A DNA stretch of 64,000 nt from Roseateles violae (GTDB lineage: Bacteria > Pseudomonadota > Gammaproteobacteria > Burkholderiales > Burkholderiaceae_C), in contig NZ_JAUHHC010000006.1 of assembly GCF_030410485.1 (NCBI RefSeq), forward strand, positions 284,457 through 348,456, written 5' to 3'. Below the pieces are notes generated by a model. It searched no databases, was not told the origin of the DNA, and saw only the letters and a list, made by a program, of their open reading frames with translations. Positions 40,563 through 50,030 of the stretch are shown here, one piece after another (positions within the stretch are counted from its first letter, which is position 1; each line of letters opens with the position of its first letter). Both the position numbers and the translations under genes were made by a program.

Positions 40563-40600
40563 CGAGTCTGCAGGTTGCGAATCTCACTTGGAGCTCCCCC

Positions 40601-42304
40601 ATGTTGAAGCAACCGAACCTGAAGTACCGCGCCTTTGCGCCGGTCGCCCTGCGCGACCGGACCTGGCCCGACGCGCAGCTCACAAGCGCGCCGATCTGGC
40701 TCAGCACCGATCTGCGCGACGGCAACCAGGCGCTGATCGAGCCGATGGATGCCGAGCGCAAGCTGCGCATGTTCGAGATGCTGGTGAAGATCGGCTTCAA
40801 GGAGATCGAGGTCGGCTTTCCCTCGGCCTCGCAGACCGATTTCGATTTTGTCCGCCTGCTGATCGAGCGGGATCTGATCCCCGAGGACGTGACGATCCAG
40901 GTGCTGACGCAGGCGCGCCAGCCGCTGATCGCGCGCACCTTCGAGGCTCTCGTCGGCGCCAGGCGCGCGATCGTCCATCTGTACAACGCCTGCGCGCCGG
41001 TGATGCGCAAGGTCGTGCTGGGCCTGGACGAGGAGCAGATCGTCGAGCTGGCCGTCACGCACACGCGGATGATCCGCGATATGGCCGACGCACGGCCCGG
41101 CACCGAATGGGGTTTCGAATACTCGCCCGAGATGTTCTCCGGCACCGAGCTGGCCTTCTCCAAGCGCGTCGTCGATGCGGTCACCGCCGCCTGGGGCGCG
41201 ACGCCCGAGCGCAAGGTCATCATCAATCTGCCGGCCACCGTCGAGCATTCGACGCCGAACATCTTCGCCGACATGATCGAGTGGATGCACCGCCATATCG
41301 AGCGCCGCGACGGCGTCGTGCTCTCGGTCCATCCGCACAATGACCGCGGCACCGGCACGGCGGCCGGCGAGTTCGCGCTGATGGCCGGTGCCGACCGCAT
41401 CGAGGGCTGTCTGTTCGGCAGCGGCGAGCGAACCGGCAATGTCGATCTGGTCAATATCGCCTTGAACCTGTACACGCAGGGCGTGTCGCCGCAGCTGGAC
41501 TTCTCCGACATCGACGAGGTGCGCCGCTGCGCCGAGCATTGCACGCAGCTGCCGGTCCATCCGCGCCATCCTTATGCCGGCGATCTGGTCTACACCTCCT
41601 TCTCCGGCTCGCACCAGGATGCGATCAAGAAGGCCTTCGCCGCCCGCAAGGCCGACGAGATCTGGAACATGCCCTATCTGCCGATCGACCCCAAGGACCT
41701 GGGCCGCAGCTACGACGCGGTGATCCGCGTCAACAGCCAGTCGGGCAAGGGCGGCATCGCCTATTTGCTCGAGACCGAGTACGGTGTCGAGCTGCCGCGC
41801 CGGCTGCAGATCGAGTTCAGCCAGGTCGTGCAGCAGGTGATGGACGACAGCGGCAAGGAGCAGAGCGCCGCCGACATCTGGGCCATCTTCGCGCGCGAAT
41901 ACGGCGTCGGCGACGCGCAGCCGCCGCTGCACCTGAGCTTCAGCGAATCGGAGGCAGGCGTCGTCAGCCTGCGCGCCGATGCCGATCTGGGCCAGCGCCG
42001 GCTGGCCGTCGAAGGCGAGGGCGCCGGCCCGATCGACGCCTTCATCCAGGGTCTGAACGCGCAGCTGGCGACGACGGTGCGCGTGCTCGACTACCACGAG
42101 CATGCGATCGGCAGTGGTGCCGACGCCAAGGCGGTCGCCTATCTGGAGCTGCGCATCGGTGATGCCCTGACCCTGTTCGGCGTCGGCATCGACGCCAATA
42201 TCGTCTCGGCCTCGCTGAAGGCGATAAGCTCCGGCCTGCGCCGGGCCGCCCAGCGTGGCCAGCTTGAATTTGCCGCAGGAGCCGTCCCATGCCCGACCAA
42301 CTGA
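40601..42304 (+). CDS. leuA: 2-isopropylmalate synthase, type 2 (LeuA2-like)
   Basis: The 567-residue enzyme condenses acetyl-CoA with 2-ketoisovalerate in the first committed step of leucine synthesis. [10 protein letters not shown] (37-46) and HPHNDRG (244-250) carry the metal ligands, and the C-terminal domain has the leucine-binding allosteric fold. It belongs to the larger type found in fungi and actinobacteria. It is controlled by the attenuator at 40383-40562. The last 16 bases overlap the start of a second 2-isopropylmalate synthase gene. Both are active-site intact. Confidence 0.93.
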   Translation: MLKQPNLKYRAFAPVALRDRTWPDAQLTSAPIWLSTDLRDGNQALIEPMDAERKLRMFEMLVKIGFKEIEVGFPSASQTDFDFVRLLIERDLIPEDVTIQVLTQARQPLIARTFEALVGARRAIVHLYNACAPVMRKVVLGLDEEQIVELAVTHTRMIRDMADARPGTEWGFEYSPEMFSGTELAFSKRVVDAVTAAWGATPERKVIINLPATVEHSTPNIFADMIEWMHRHIERRDGVVLSVHPHNDRGTGTAAGEFALMAGADRIEGCLFGSGERTGNVDLVNIALNLYTQGVSPQLDFSDIDEVRRCAEHCTQLPVHPRHPYAGDLVYTSFSGSHQDAIKKAFAARKADEIWNMPYLPIDPKDLGRSYDAVIRVNSQSGKGGIAYLLETEYGVELPRRLQIEFSQVVQQVMDDSGKEQSAADIWAIFAREYGVGDAQPPLHLSFSESEAGVVSLRADADLGQRRLAVEGEGAGPIDAFIQGLNAQLATTVRVLDYHEHAIGSGADAKAVAYLELRIGDALTLFGVGIDANIVSASLKAISSGLRRAAQRGQLEFAAGAVPCPTN

Positions 42305-43830
42305 TCATCTTCGACACCACCTTGCGCGACGGCGAGCAATCGCCGGGCGCCTCGATGACCAAGGACGAGAAGCTGCGCATCGCGCGCCAGCTGGAGCGGC
42401 TCAAGGTCGACGTGATCGAGGCCGGCTTCGCGGCCTCCAGCCATGGCGACTTCGAGGCGGTCAAGGCGATCGCCGCGGCGGTGCGCGACAGCACCGTCTG
42501 CTCGCTGGCCCGCGCCAACGACCGCGACATCGCCCGCGCCGCCGAGGCGCTCGCCGGTGCGGCGCGCTCGCGCATCCATACCTTCATCGCGACCAGCGAG
42601 CTGCATATGGAAAAGAAGCTGCGCATGACGCGCGAGCAGGTGCTGGAGCAGGCCATCCTGGCCGTGCGCTTTGCCCGCAATCTCTGCGCCGACATCGAGT
42701 TCTCACCGGAGGATGGCTACCGCTCCGATCCGGACTTCCTGGCCCGCGTCGTCGAGGCGGTGATCAAGGAAGGCGCGACGACGATCAACATTCCCGACAC
42801 GGTCGGCTATGCGATCCCGGAGCTCTACGGCAACTTCATCAAGAACCTGCGCGAGCGCGTGCCGAACGCCGACAAGGCGGTCTGGAGCGTGCACTGCCAC
42901 AACGACCTCGGCATGGCGGTGGCCAACTCGCTGGCCGGCGTGCAGATCGGCGGCGCGCGCCAGATCGAGTGCACGATCAACGGCCTCGGCGAGCGGGCCG
43001 GCAACTGCTCGCTGGAAGAGGTGGTGATGGCGCTGAAGACGCGGCGCGACTACTTCGGCCTCGACGTCAATATCGACGCCTCGCAGATCGTGCCGGCCTC
43101 ACGCATGGTCAGCCAGACCACCGGCTTCGTCGTGCAGCCGAACAAGGCGGTCGTCGGCGCCAATGCCTTTGCCCACGCCTCGGGCATCCACCAGGACGGT
43201 GTGCTGAAGGCGCGCGACACCTACGAAATCATGCGGGCCGAGGACGTCGGCTGGAGCGCCAACAAGATCGTGCTGGGCAAGCTCAGCGGCCGCAATGCCT
43301 TCAAGCAGCGCCTGCAGGAACTGGGCATCGCGCTGGAGTCCGAGGCCGAGATCAATGCCGCCTTCGTGCGCTTCAAGGACCTGGCCGACCGCAAGAACGA
43401 GATCTTCGACGAGGACATCATCGCCCTGGTGATGGACGAATCGGTGACGGCCGAGCAGGAGCATTACCGGCTGATCGCGCTGGCGCAGCGCTCGGAAACC
43501 GGCGAGCGCCCGCATGCCAGCGTCGTCTTCGCGGCCGGCGGCGTCGAGCACCGTGCCGAGAGCGACGGCAACGGTCCGGTCGACGCCAGCCTGCGCGCAA
43601 TCGAGTCGACCGTGCAAAGTGGCGCGGAAATGCTGCTCTACTCGGTCAATGCGATCACCAGCGGCAGTACAGAATCGCAGGGCGAAGTCACGGTGCGTCT
43701 GCAGCACGCCGGCCGCGTCGTCAACGGTGTTGGGGCCGACCCCGATATCGTCGTCGCGTCGGCCAAAGCATATTTGAGTGCGTTGAACAAGCTGCAGAGC
43801 AAGACCGAGAGAGTCGCGGCGCAAGGCTAG
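42289..43830 (+). CDS. leuA: 2-isopropylmalate synthase, type 1
   Basis: The 513-residue enzyme belongs to the shorter bacterial type 1 family, with [12 protein letters not shown] (9-20), HCHNDLG (202-208) and the CENLEE-like [12 protein letters not shown] block. The C-terminal region (about 390-510) holds the regulatory LeuA domain that gives leucine feedback. It starts 16 bases inside the preceding type 2 gene, so translation is coupled. Citramalate synthase is a sister activity with similar length; the family pattern [26 protein letters not shown] fits LeuA better. A hairpin and T-run follow at 43894-43926. Confidence 0.9.
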   Translation: MPDQLIIFDTTLRDGEQSPGASMTKDEKLRIARQLERLKVDVIEAGFAASSHGDFEAVKAIAAAVRDSTVCSLARANDRDIARAAEALAGAARSRIHTFIATSELHMEKKLRMTREQVLEQAILAVRFARNLCADIEFSPEDGYRSDPDFLARVVEAVIKEGATTINIPDTVGYAIPELYGNFIKNLRERVPNADKAVWSVHCHNDLGMAVANSLAGVQIGGARQIECTINGLGERAGNCSLEEVVMALKTRRDYFGLDVNIDASQIVPASRMVSQTTGFVVQPNKAVVGANAFAHASGIHQDGVLKARDTYEIMRAEDVGWSANKIVLGKLSGRNAFKQRLQELGIALESEAEINAAFVRFKDLADRKNEIFDEDIIALVMDESVTAEQEHYRLIALAQRSETGERPHASVVFAAGGVEHRAESDGNGPVDASLRAIESTVQSGAEMLLYSVNAITSGSTESQGEVTVRLQHAGRVVNGVGADPDIVVASAKAYLSALNKLQSKTERVAAQG

Positions 43831-43893
43831 GGGCGGCGAAAGCCAGTCTTCCAGACCGGGCGCAGGGGCCGGAACGAGGCAAATCGAGAGCAA

Positions 43894-43926
43894 AGGCACA
43901 GCTTCAAGAGCCGTGCCTAAGTTTTT
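43894..43926 (+). terminator. Terminator after the leu operon
   Basis: A hairpin of AGGCAC (43894-43899) with GTGCCT (43913-43918), containing a small inner stem, followed by AAGTTTTT. Confidence 0.7.
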
Positions 43927-43930
43927 GATC

Positions 43931-43959
43931 TTGCGCGAGTTTTTGCTATCCAATAAACT
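43931..43959 (+). promoter_or_regulatory. Probable sigma-70 promoter of pbpG
   Basis: TTGCGC at 43931-43936 and TAAACT at 43954-43959 with a 17-base spacer, about 20 bases before the pbpG start. Confidence 0.45.
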
Positions 43960-43982
43960 GCGATCCGCTGTTGGGGGCCGAC

Positions 43983-44981
43983 TTGAAGAATCTTTCCACC
44001 GTTTTATCGAGCTTGAGCCTGGCGCTGGCCGGCGCGGCGCTGGCCTTGCCGGTACCCCAGGCCGAGGCCGCCACGACGGCGCAGAAGCAGCAGGTTCGCA
44101 AGGCCAAGCCGGCCTCGCGCTCGCCGCGCAAGGCCAGCGTGGTGCCGGCCATCGCCGCCAAGCCCAGCTTCGGCCAGCTCTACGGCCTGCATGCGGTCGA
44201 TGATCCGCTCGACCTGGCCTCCAGCGTCGCGCTGGTGATGGACCAGGATACCGACGAGGTGCTGTTCTCGAAGAACCCGCAGGCGGTGCTGCCGATCGCG
44301 TCGATCACCAAGCTGATGACGGCCCTGCTGGTCGTCGAGGCGAACCAGCCGCTGGACGAGAAGATCACCATCACCGACGAGGACAAGGACACCGAGAAGT
44401 TCACCGGTTCGCGCCTGGCCGTGGGCACCACGCTGAGCCGCGGCGAGCTGCTGCATCTGGCCCTGATGTCCTCGGAGAACCGCGCCGCCCATGCGCTGGG
44501 CCGCAACTATCCCGGCGGCCTGGACGTCTTCGTCACCGCGATGAACGCGAAGGCCAAAGAGCTGGGCATGCTGGACACGCATTACGTAGAGCCGACCGGC
44601 CTCTCGAGCCGCAACCAGAGCAGCGCCAAGGATCTGGCCGCCCTGGTCAAGGTTGCGCACGAGGTACCGCTCTTGCGCGAGTTCTCGACCTCCAAGGAGG
44701 CCAAGGTCCAGGTCGGCCGCCGCCAGATGGCCTTCCACAGCACCAATGGCCTGGTGCGCAGCGGCAGCTGGGACATCGGCCTGCAGAAGACCGGCTTCAT
44801 CAACGAGGCCGGCAAATGCCTGGTGATGCAGGCCCAGCTGGCCGGCCGCAAGCTGATCATGGTCTTCCTCGATTCGACCGGCAAATACGCGCGTATCGGC
44901 GACGCCGAGCGCGTGCGCAAATGGCTGAGCGGCAATCCGGCCGCGGCCGCCGCGGTCACGCAGACCAAACTCGGCGGTTGA
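43983..44981 (+). CDS. pbpG: D-alanyl-D-alanine endopeptidase (PbpG/S11)
   Basis: This 332-residue exported enzyme is a low-mass penicillin-binding protein that cleaves D-alanyl cross-links in peptidoglycan. The three active-site motifs are SITK (Ser107, Lys110), SEN (164-166) and KTG (269-271). The signal peptide ends near LPVPQAEA. The start is a TTG giving MKNLSTVLS, with GGGGGCC upstream; another TTG four codons earlier is possible. The window between SEN and KTG has the family GLDVFVTAMNAKAKELGM block. It follows the leu operon and ends before an inverted repeat. Confidence 0.9.
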   Translation: MKNLSTVLSSLSLALAGAALALPVPQAEAATTAQKQQVRKAKPASRSPRKASVVPAIAAKPSFGQLYGLHAVDDPLDLASSVALVMDQDTDEVLFSKNPQAVLPIASITKLMTALLVVEANQPLDEKITITDEDKDTEKFTGSRLAVGTTLSRGELLHLALMSSENRAAHALGRNYPGGLDVFVTAMNAKAKELGMLDTHYVEPTGLSSRNQSSAKDLAALVKVAHEVPLLREFSTSKEAKVQVGRRQMAFHSTNGLVRSGSWDIGLQKTGFINEAGKCLVMQAQLAGRKLIMVFLDSTGKYARIGDAERVRKWLSGNPAAAAAVTQTKLGG

Positions 44982-45003
44982 GCGATCGCCGCCGCAAAAG
45001 CTG

Positions 45004-45025
45004 AACGGGCCCCGCGGGGCCCGTT
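45004..45025. terminator. Palindromic hairpin between pbpG and the IclR gene
   Basis: A perfect 22-base palindrome (AACGGGCCCCG / CGGGGCCCGTT) between convergent genes, with A and T at the ends. The T-run is short. Confidence 0.55.
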
Positions 45026-45056
45026 TGCATTTGGCCTGAAGCCTGCTCGGCCGCGC

Positions 45057-45824
45057 TCAGCCCCGATAGCCGAGCGCCGACGAGATATGCGCCGCCGTCT
45101 CCTTCAGCCGTGGCAGCCAGCCTTCCTCGAGCCGGTCGGCCGGGGCCGAGATCGACAGGCCGGCGATCAGCTTGGCCTGGTCGTCGTAGATGCCGGCGGC
45201 CATGCAGCGCACGCCCAGCTCCAGCTCCTCGTCGTCGCGCGAGAGGCCGCGCTGGCGGATCATCGCCAGCTCGCGCTCCAGCGCGCCGATCTCGGTCAGG
45301 CTGTTCTTGGTGTGGCCGGCCAGGCCGGTGCGGGTGGCGTAGGCACGCACGCGCTGCGGATCGTCGCTGGCCAGGAAGAGCTTGCCGACCGAGGTCAGGT
45401 GCAGCGGCGCACGGCCGCCGACCGCACGCACCACCTGCATGCCCGAGCGCTCGCTATAGGTGCGCTCGATATAGACGATCTCGTCGCCCTGGCGCACCGA
45501 GAGATTGACCGGCTGGTGGGTGAATTTGTGCAGCTCGCGCATGGGCCCCAGCGCCGCATCGCGCACGTCCAGCCGCGCCTTGACCAGATTGCCCAGCTCC
45601 AGCAGCCGCATGCCCAGGCGGTAGCTGCCGGCCTCGGGCCGGTCGACGAAGCGGCCCAGGGCCAGGTCGTTCAGAATCCGGTGGGCGGTCGACGGGTGCA
45701 GGCCCGTCGATTCGCTGATCGCCTTCAGCGAGACCGGATCCTGGTGGCTGGCCAGCACATCGAGCAAGGCGAATGTGCGCTCCAGCACCTGGATGGCCGG
45801 CGATTGACCCTCTTTGTTCTTCAT
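45057..45824 (-). CDS. IclR-family transcriptional regulator
   Basis: The 255-residue protein has a winged HTH at residues about 32-54 (SLKAISESTGLHPSTAHRILNDL) and a C-terminal IclR effector domain (VVRAVGGRAPLHLTSVGKLFLA, GLSISAPADRL). IclR members usually repress or activate catabolic operons for aromatic or C2 compounds. Its neighbours, a PbpG and a TIGR03790 protein, give no hint about the effector. The ATG (45824) lies opposite the TIGR03790 gene, only 34 bases from that gene's start, so the two share a very short regulatory region. Confidence 0.88.
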   Translation of the reverse strand: MKNKEGQSPAIQVLERTFALLDVLASHQDPVSLKAISESTGLHPSTAHRILNDLALGRFVDRPEAGSYRLGMRLLELGNLVKARLDVRDAALGPMRELHKFTHQPVNLSVRQGDEIVYIERTYSERSGMQVVRAVGGRAPLHLTSVGKLFLASDDPQRVRAYATRTGLAGHTKNSLTEIGALERELAMIRQRGLSRDDEELELGVRCMAAGIYDDQAKLIAGLSISAPADRLEEGWLPRLKETAAHISSALGYRG

Positions 45825-45858
45825 GGACCGGATTGTGCGGGAGATTGTTTTGTTTTGG

Positions 45859-47037
45859 ATGGCGAAATCTAGGCGCGCGGCTCTGTGCAGTTTCGGCTTT
45901 GCAACAGCTGGTGCGCTTCGCATCGTGCAATGCGGGCTTTGGATGCTGGCGATCGGCGCGGCCTCGGCGCAGGATGCCCCGCCGACCGCGGCCTCGGCGG
46001 GGCAGAGGCCTGGGTCCGCGCCAACGGCGCGACCCGCGGGCTGGCTGCAGGTGCCGCGCATCCAGGGCCGGCTGAAGGCGGCCGATCTGGGCCTGGTGAT
46101 CAATCTGGACGACCCCTATTCGGTGGCGGTCGGCGAGCTTTATGCCCGCCGGCGCGGCATTGCCGAGGCACAGATCCTGCGGCTGCACCTGCCGCGCCGG
46201 CCCTCGCTGAGCCGGGCCGAGTTCGAGGCGCTGCAGGCCGAGCTGCAAGAGCGCCTGCCGGCCACGGTGCAAGGGCTGGCCCTGGCCTGGAGCCAGCCCT
46301 ATGCGGTCGAGTGCAACTCGATCACCGGCGCGCTGGCCCTGGGCATCCAGCCGGGCCTGTGCGAAGCCGGTTGTGCGCCGACCAAGCCCTCGCCCTATGT
46401 CTTCTACACCGGCGCGCGGCCGCAGGCCGAGCTGGGCCTGCGGCCGGCAATGCTGCTGGCGGCGCGCTCGGTCGCCGATGCCGAAGCGCTGATCGAGCGC
46501 GGCATTGCCGCCGACCACAGCCTGCCGGCCGAGGGCCAGCCGCCGGCGAATGCCTTCTTCGTCGCGACGCCCGATGCGGCGCGCAATGTGCGTGCGGCGC
46601 TGTTCCCGCCGGCCGGGCGCCTGCCGGCGCGCTTCGGCCTCGAGGTTCGACGTGAATCGAGCCAGGCCTTGCCTGCCACCCTGGCCCGCACGCTGATCTA
46701 CCAGACCGGGCTGCTACGGGTCCAGGGCCTGGACGCGGTCGACTGGCTGCCCGGGGCGCTGGCCGACCATCTGACCTCGGTCGGTGGCCGGCTCGACAAT
46801 CCGCCGGGCCAGGGGCAGATGAATGCGATCGAGTGGTTGGAGTCCGGCGCGACGGCCAGCTACGGCAACGTCAGCGAACCCTGCAACCATCTGCAGAAGT
46901 TCCCGCATCCGCAACTGCTGCTGCTGTCCTATCTGCAGGGATCGACGGCGCTGGAGGCCTACTGGCGCAGCGTGGCCTGGCCGGGGCAGGGGGTCTTCAT
47001 CGGCGAGCCGCTGGCTGCCCCGTTCGCGCCGCGCTAG
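45859..47037 (+). CDS. TIGR03790-family exported protein, function unknown
   Basis: The 392-residue product resembles the TIGR03790 family, which has no assigned function. Its hallmark C-terminal block is seen clearly: GATASYGNVSEPCNHLQKFP followed by AYWRSVAWPGQGVFIGEPLA. The N-terminus has a hydrophobic export segment ending AIGAASAQ. A central region has paired cysteines (GLCEAGCAPTKPSPYVFYTG). Start: ATG at 45859, since a longer frame starts with TTG at 45814 and would run into the IclR start. The downstream hydrolase begins 6 bases after the stop, so the two may be co-transcribed. Confidence 0.75.
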   Translation: MAKSRRAALCSFGFATAGALRIVQCGLWMLAIGAASAQDAPPTAASAGQRPGSAPTARPAGWLQVPRIQGRLKAADLGLVINLDDPYSVAVGELYARRRGIAEAQILRLHLPRRPSLSRAEFEALQAELQERLPATVQGLALAWSQPYAVECNSITGALALGIQPGLCEAGCAPTKPSPYVFYTGARPQAELGLRPAMLLAARSVADAEALIERGIAADHSLPAEGQPPANAFFVATPDAARNVRAALFPPAGRLPARFGLEVRRESSQALPATLARTLIYQTGLLRVQGLDAVDWLPGALADHLTSVGGRLDNPPGQGQMNAIEWLESGATASYGNVSEPCNHLQKFPHPQLLLLSYLQGSTALEAYWRSVAWPGQGVFIGEPLAAPFAPR

Positions 47038-47043
47038 ACCAGA

Positions 47044-47952
47044 ATGCCGGCCATGACGAGCGCCCCCTTGACCGAAACCTGTCTGCTGAACGATGGCCGC
47101 CGGCTGGCCTTCTGCCGCTTCGGCGACCCGGCGGGCCGGCCGCTGTTCCTGTTCCATGGTTTTCCGGGCTGCCGCACGCAGTTCCTCGGCCTGCACGAGC
47201 CGGGAAGGGCGGCCGGCGTCGCGGTGATCGCGCCGGACCGGCCCGGCTTCGGCGCCTCCGATCCGGCGCCGCGACGCACGATCCTGGGCTGGGCCGACGA
47301 TGTCGCCCAGTTGGCCGACCGGCTGGGCCATGCGCGCTTTGCCGTGCTGGGCATCTCCTGCGGCGGGCCTTATGCGCTGGCCTGCGCGCACCGGCTCGCG
47401 CCGCGGCTGGAGTATGCGGGCCTGCTGGCCGGCATCGGCGCCATGGACGAGCCGGCCCTGCGCGCCGGGCAACTGCCCATCCTCGGCCTGATGTTCCGCC
47501 TGGCGCGCCTGCATCCGCTGGCGGCCGCGCCGCTGCTGGCGCTGGACCGGCTGATGTTCCGCCGTTACCCGCGGCGGGCCGCCAAGATGATCGCCCAGTT
47601 GCTGACCCCGCCGGACCAGGCCTTTCTGGCCGCGCATCCGGCCGAGTCGGCCCGCTTAGCCGCCGGCCTGGCCGAGGCCTACCGCCAGGGCGTTGCCGGG
47701 CCGGCGCGCGAGCTGCAGCTGATTGCCGGCCCGCGCGGCTTTGCGCTGCAGGACATCGCGATGCCGGTCCATCTGTACCAGGGCGGCATCGACCGCCATG
47801 TGCCGCCGGCGATGGCGCGGCATATGGCTCGGCAGCTCGCCGACGGCCGCCTGCGCGAGTATGCGGACGAGGGCCATCTGTCCATCGTCTTCCACCGCTT
47901 CGGCGCTGTCCTAGCCGATCTGGCCGAGGCCGGCGGCGGCCGCCAGGCCTGA
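47044..47952 (+). CDS. Alpha/beta hydrolase
   Basis: The 302-residue protein has an oxyanion-loop HGFPGC (38-43), nucleophile elbow GISCGG with Ser105, acid Asp250 (GGIDRH) and base His278 (DEGHLS), an intact triad. The residue after the nucleophile is Cys106, less common than Gly/Met/Asn. The overall pattern fits a general alpha/beta hydrolase of the proline iminopeptidase or haloalkane dehalogenase class; I cannot name a substrate. It overlaps the convergent hpnE gene by 42 bases at the 3' end. Confidence 0.8.
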   Translation: MPAMTSAPLTETCLLNDGRRLAFCRFGDPAGRPLFLFHGFPGCRTQFLGLHEPGRAAGVAVIAPDRPGFGASDPAPRRTILGWADDVAQLADRLGHARFAVLGISCGGPYALACAHRLAPRLEYAGLLAGIGAMDEPALRAGQLPILGLMFRLARLHPLAAAPLLALDRLMFRRYPRRAAKMIAQLLTPPDQAFLAAHPAESARLAAGLAEAYRQGVAGPARELQLIAGPRGFALQDIAMPVHLYQGGIDRHVPPAMARHMARQLADGRLREYADEGHLSIVFHRFGAVLADLAEAGGGRQA

Positions 47953-49185
47953 GCGCACGGCCCCCTCCAGGGTCGCCGGATAGGGGCCGGCCACATGGTC
48001 GCCGGCCGCCCACAGGCCCGGCGCGATCAGGGCGGCCGGGCGCTGCAGTCCGGGCGTGCAGGCAAAGGTCGCGCGCTTCTCGGCCAGCACGCGCAGCACG
48101 CGCGGCGGCCTTGCCCAGCCGAGCTCGCGCATGGCCTGCGCCAGCACCGCCTCGCCGGTCTCGGCCAGGCCGCGCTCGACCCAGGGCGCCGCGCCGCTGA
48201 TGACAAAGGCGAACAGGCCCGCATGCTGGCCCAGCTGGCCGAGGTCGAAGGCGAACTGCGCCGGCGCCGCGGCGCTCTCGCGCAGGGCCAGCATGGGCGC
48301 CGGCAAGGTCGAGCCGGCGCTGTGCAGATAAACGGTGACGATGGGCTCGAAGCGCAAGGCGCGGGCCTGCGCGGCCCAGGCGGGCGCGATGTCGGCGGCC
48401 AGCCGTGCCGCCTCGCCGGCCGGGCAGGCGAGGATGAGCTTGTCGAAGCGCTCCCCGTCGAGCCGCCAGGCGCCGTTCTCCGCCTGCAATGCGCCGGCGC
48501 GGCTGCCGAGCCGGATCTCGGCGCCCTGCGCGCGCAGCCAGTCGCCGGCCGGTTCGGCCAGCAAGGCGCTCAGTGGCCGGCGCGGCAGCAGCAGGTCGGA
48601 GCCGCCGGCGCCGCCGAACAGCGCATCGCCCAGCACGCGCAGAAAGACGCGCGCGCTGGCCCGCTCGGCCGGCGTGTTCAGCGCGGCCACGCACAGCGGC
48701 TCGACCAGTTCCTCCTTGACGATCCGCGGCAGGCTCGCGCAGAGCTGGGCCACGCTCAGCGAGGCCGCGCAATCGAAGCCGCCGAGCCGCCAGCGCAGGG
48801 CGGTGGCCAGCAGACGCAGGCGGCTGGTCAGCGGCCAGTGGCGATGGGCCAGCACGCCGCGCACAAAGCTCCACTGCGGCTCGCCCGGGGGCAGGGCCAG
48901 ACCCTCGTGATCGGGATAGCGCAGGCGCAGCGGCAGGCGCTGCAGGGCCTGCGCCGGATCGACGCCGACGCGGCGCATCAGGGCCAGCGATTCCCTGTAG
49001 GCGCCGATCAGAATGTGCTGGCCGTTGTCCAGCGTCGGCTCGCCGTCCGCGCCGGCAATGCTGCGCGCGCGGCCGCCCAGCTGCGGTGCTATTTCGATCA
49101 GCGTGAGGGCATGGCCTTGCTCGGTGGCGGCCACTGCGGCGGCCAAGCCGGCCCAGCCGCCGCCGACGACGGCGATCTTGCTCAC
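47911..49185 (-). CDS. hpnE: Hydroxysqualene dehydroxylase
   Basis: The 424-residue FAD-dependent amine-oxidase-like enzyme completes squalene synthesis by removing the hydroxyl of hydroxysqualene. The dinucleotide-binding loop GGGWAGLAAAV lies at residues 8-18 and the FAD-contact segment GGRAR at 37-41. It starts with GTG, overlapping the hpnD stop by four bases (GTGA). Together with hpnD and hpnC this is the complete three-enzyme route from farnesyl diphosphate to squalene. No squalene-hopene cyclase gene is in the window. Confidence 0.88.
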   Translation of the reverse strand: MSKIAVVGGGWAGLAAAVAATEQGHALTLIEIAPQLGGRARSIAGADGEPTLDNGQHILIGAYRESLALMRRVGVDPAQALQRLPLRLRYPDHEGLALPPGEPQWSFVRGVLAHRHWPLTSRLRLLATALRWRLGGFDCAASLSVAQLCASLPRIVKEELVEPLCVAALNTPAERASARVFLRVLGDALFGGAGGSDLLLPRRPLSALLAEPAGDWLRAQGAEIRLGSRAGALQAENGAWRLDGERFDKLILACPAGEAARLAADIAPAWAAQARALRFEPIVTVYLHSAGSTLPAPMLALRESAAAPAQFAFDLGQLGQHAGLFAFVISGAAPWVERGLAETGEAVLAQAMRELGWARPPRVLRVLAEKRATFACTPGLQRPAALIAPGLWAAGDHVAGPYPATLEGAVRSGLAAAAGLGQIG

Positions 49186-50030
49186 CGGCCGCGCCAGTTC
49201 GTCTTCATCGCGATCCAGAGCTTGCGCAGCGGGGTCAGCGCGATGCGCTGCTGCAGCACCTGGAAGTTCTCGGCCTCGATTTCGCGCAGCAGCGCGCGGT
49301 AGATATTGGCCATCATCAGGCCCGGCTTCTGCGCGGCGCGATCGGCCTCGGGCAGCAGCGCGAAGGCCTCGTCGTACAGCGCATGGGCGCGCGCGGCCTG
49401 GAACTTCATCAGCGCCGTGAAGCGCTCGCTATAGCCCCAGGGCGACTCCCGCTTGAGGATCTCGTGCGCCTTGACGTCGAACTGCTGCAACTCCGAAATC
49501 GGCAGATAGATGCGGCCGCGGCGGGCGTCGTCACCGACGTCGCGGATGATGTTGGTCAGCTGCATGGCCAGACCCAGCTTGTGGGCGTATTCGACCGTGC
49601 GCGGATCGCTGCGGCCGAAGATGCCGGAGGCGACCTCGCCGACGACGCCGGCCACCAGATGGCAGTAGCGCTGCAGGCCGGCGTAGTCCAGATAGCGGGT
49701 CTGGTCCAGGTCCATCTGGCAGCCCTCGATGACCGCGTTCAGATGCTCGAGCCGGATGTCGAAGGCCTGCACATGCGGCAGCAGCGCACGCATCACCGGA
49801 TGGGTCGGATGGCCGGCGAAGGCGGCGGCCGCCTCCTTGCGCCACCAGGCCAGCTTGGTGGCGGCGACACCGGCGTCATGCGTCTCGTCGACGATATCGT
49901 CGACCTCGCGGCAGAAGGCGTAGAAGGCGGTGATTGCCGCGCGGCGCGGCGGCGGCAGGAACAGAAAGGCGTAATAGAAGCTCGAGCCGCTCTTGGCCGC
50001 CTTGTCCTGGACGTATTGCTCGGGCGTCAT
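49182..50030 (-). CDS. hpnD: Presqualene diphosphate synthase
   Basis: The 282-residue prenyl-condensing enzyme joins two farnesyl diphosphates to presqualene diphosphate. The first Asp-rich motif is EVDDIVDETH (about 40-49) and the second is QLTNIIRDVGDDARRGRIYLP (near 170; split here), both metal-binding. The family (squalene/phytoene synthase-like) and the position between hpnC and hpnE fix the call. The ATG overlaps the hpnC stop (ATGA). Confidence 0.9.
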   Translation of the reverse strand: MTPEQYVQDKAAKSGSSFYYAFLFLPPPRRAAITAFYAFCREVDDIVDETHDAGVAATKLAWWRKEAAAAFAGHPTHPVMRALLPHVQAFDIRLEHLNAVIEGCQMDLDQTRYLDYAGLQRYCHLVAGVVGEVASGIFGRSDPRTVEYAHKLGLAMQLTNIIRDVGDDARRGRIYLPISELQQFDVKAHEILKRESPWGYSERFTALMKFQAARAHALYDEAFALLPEADRAAQKPGLMMANIYRALLREIEAENFQVLQQRIALTPLRKLWIAMKTNWRGR

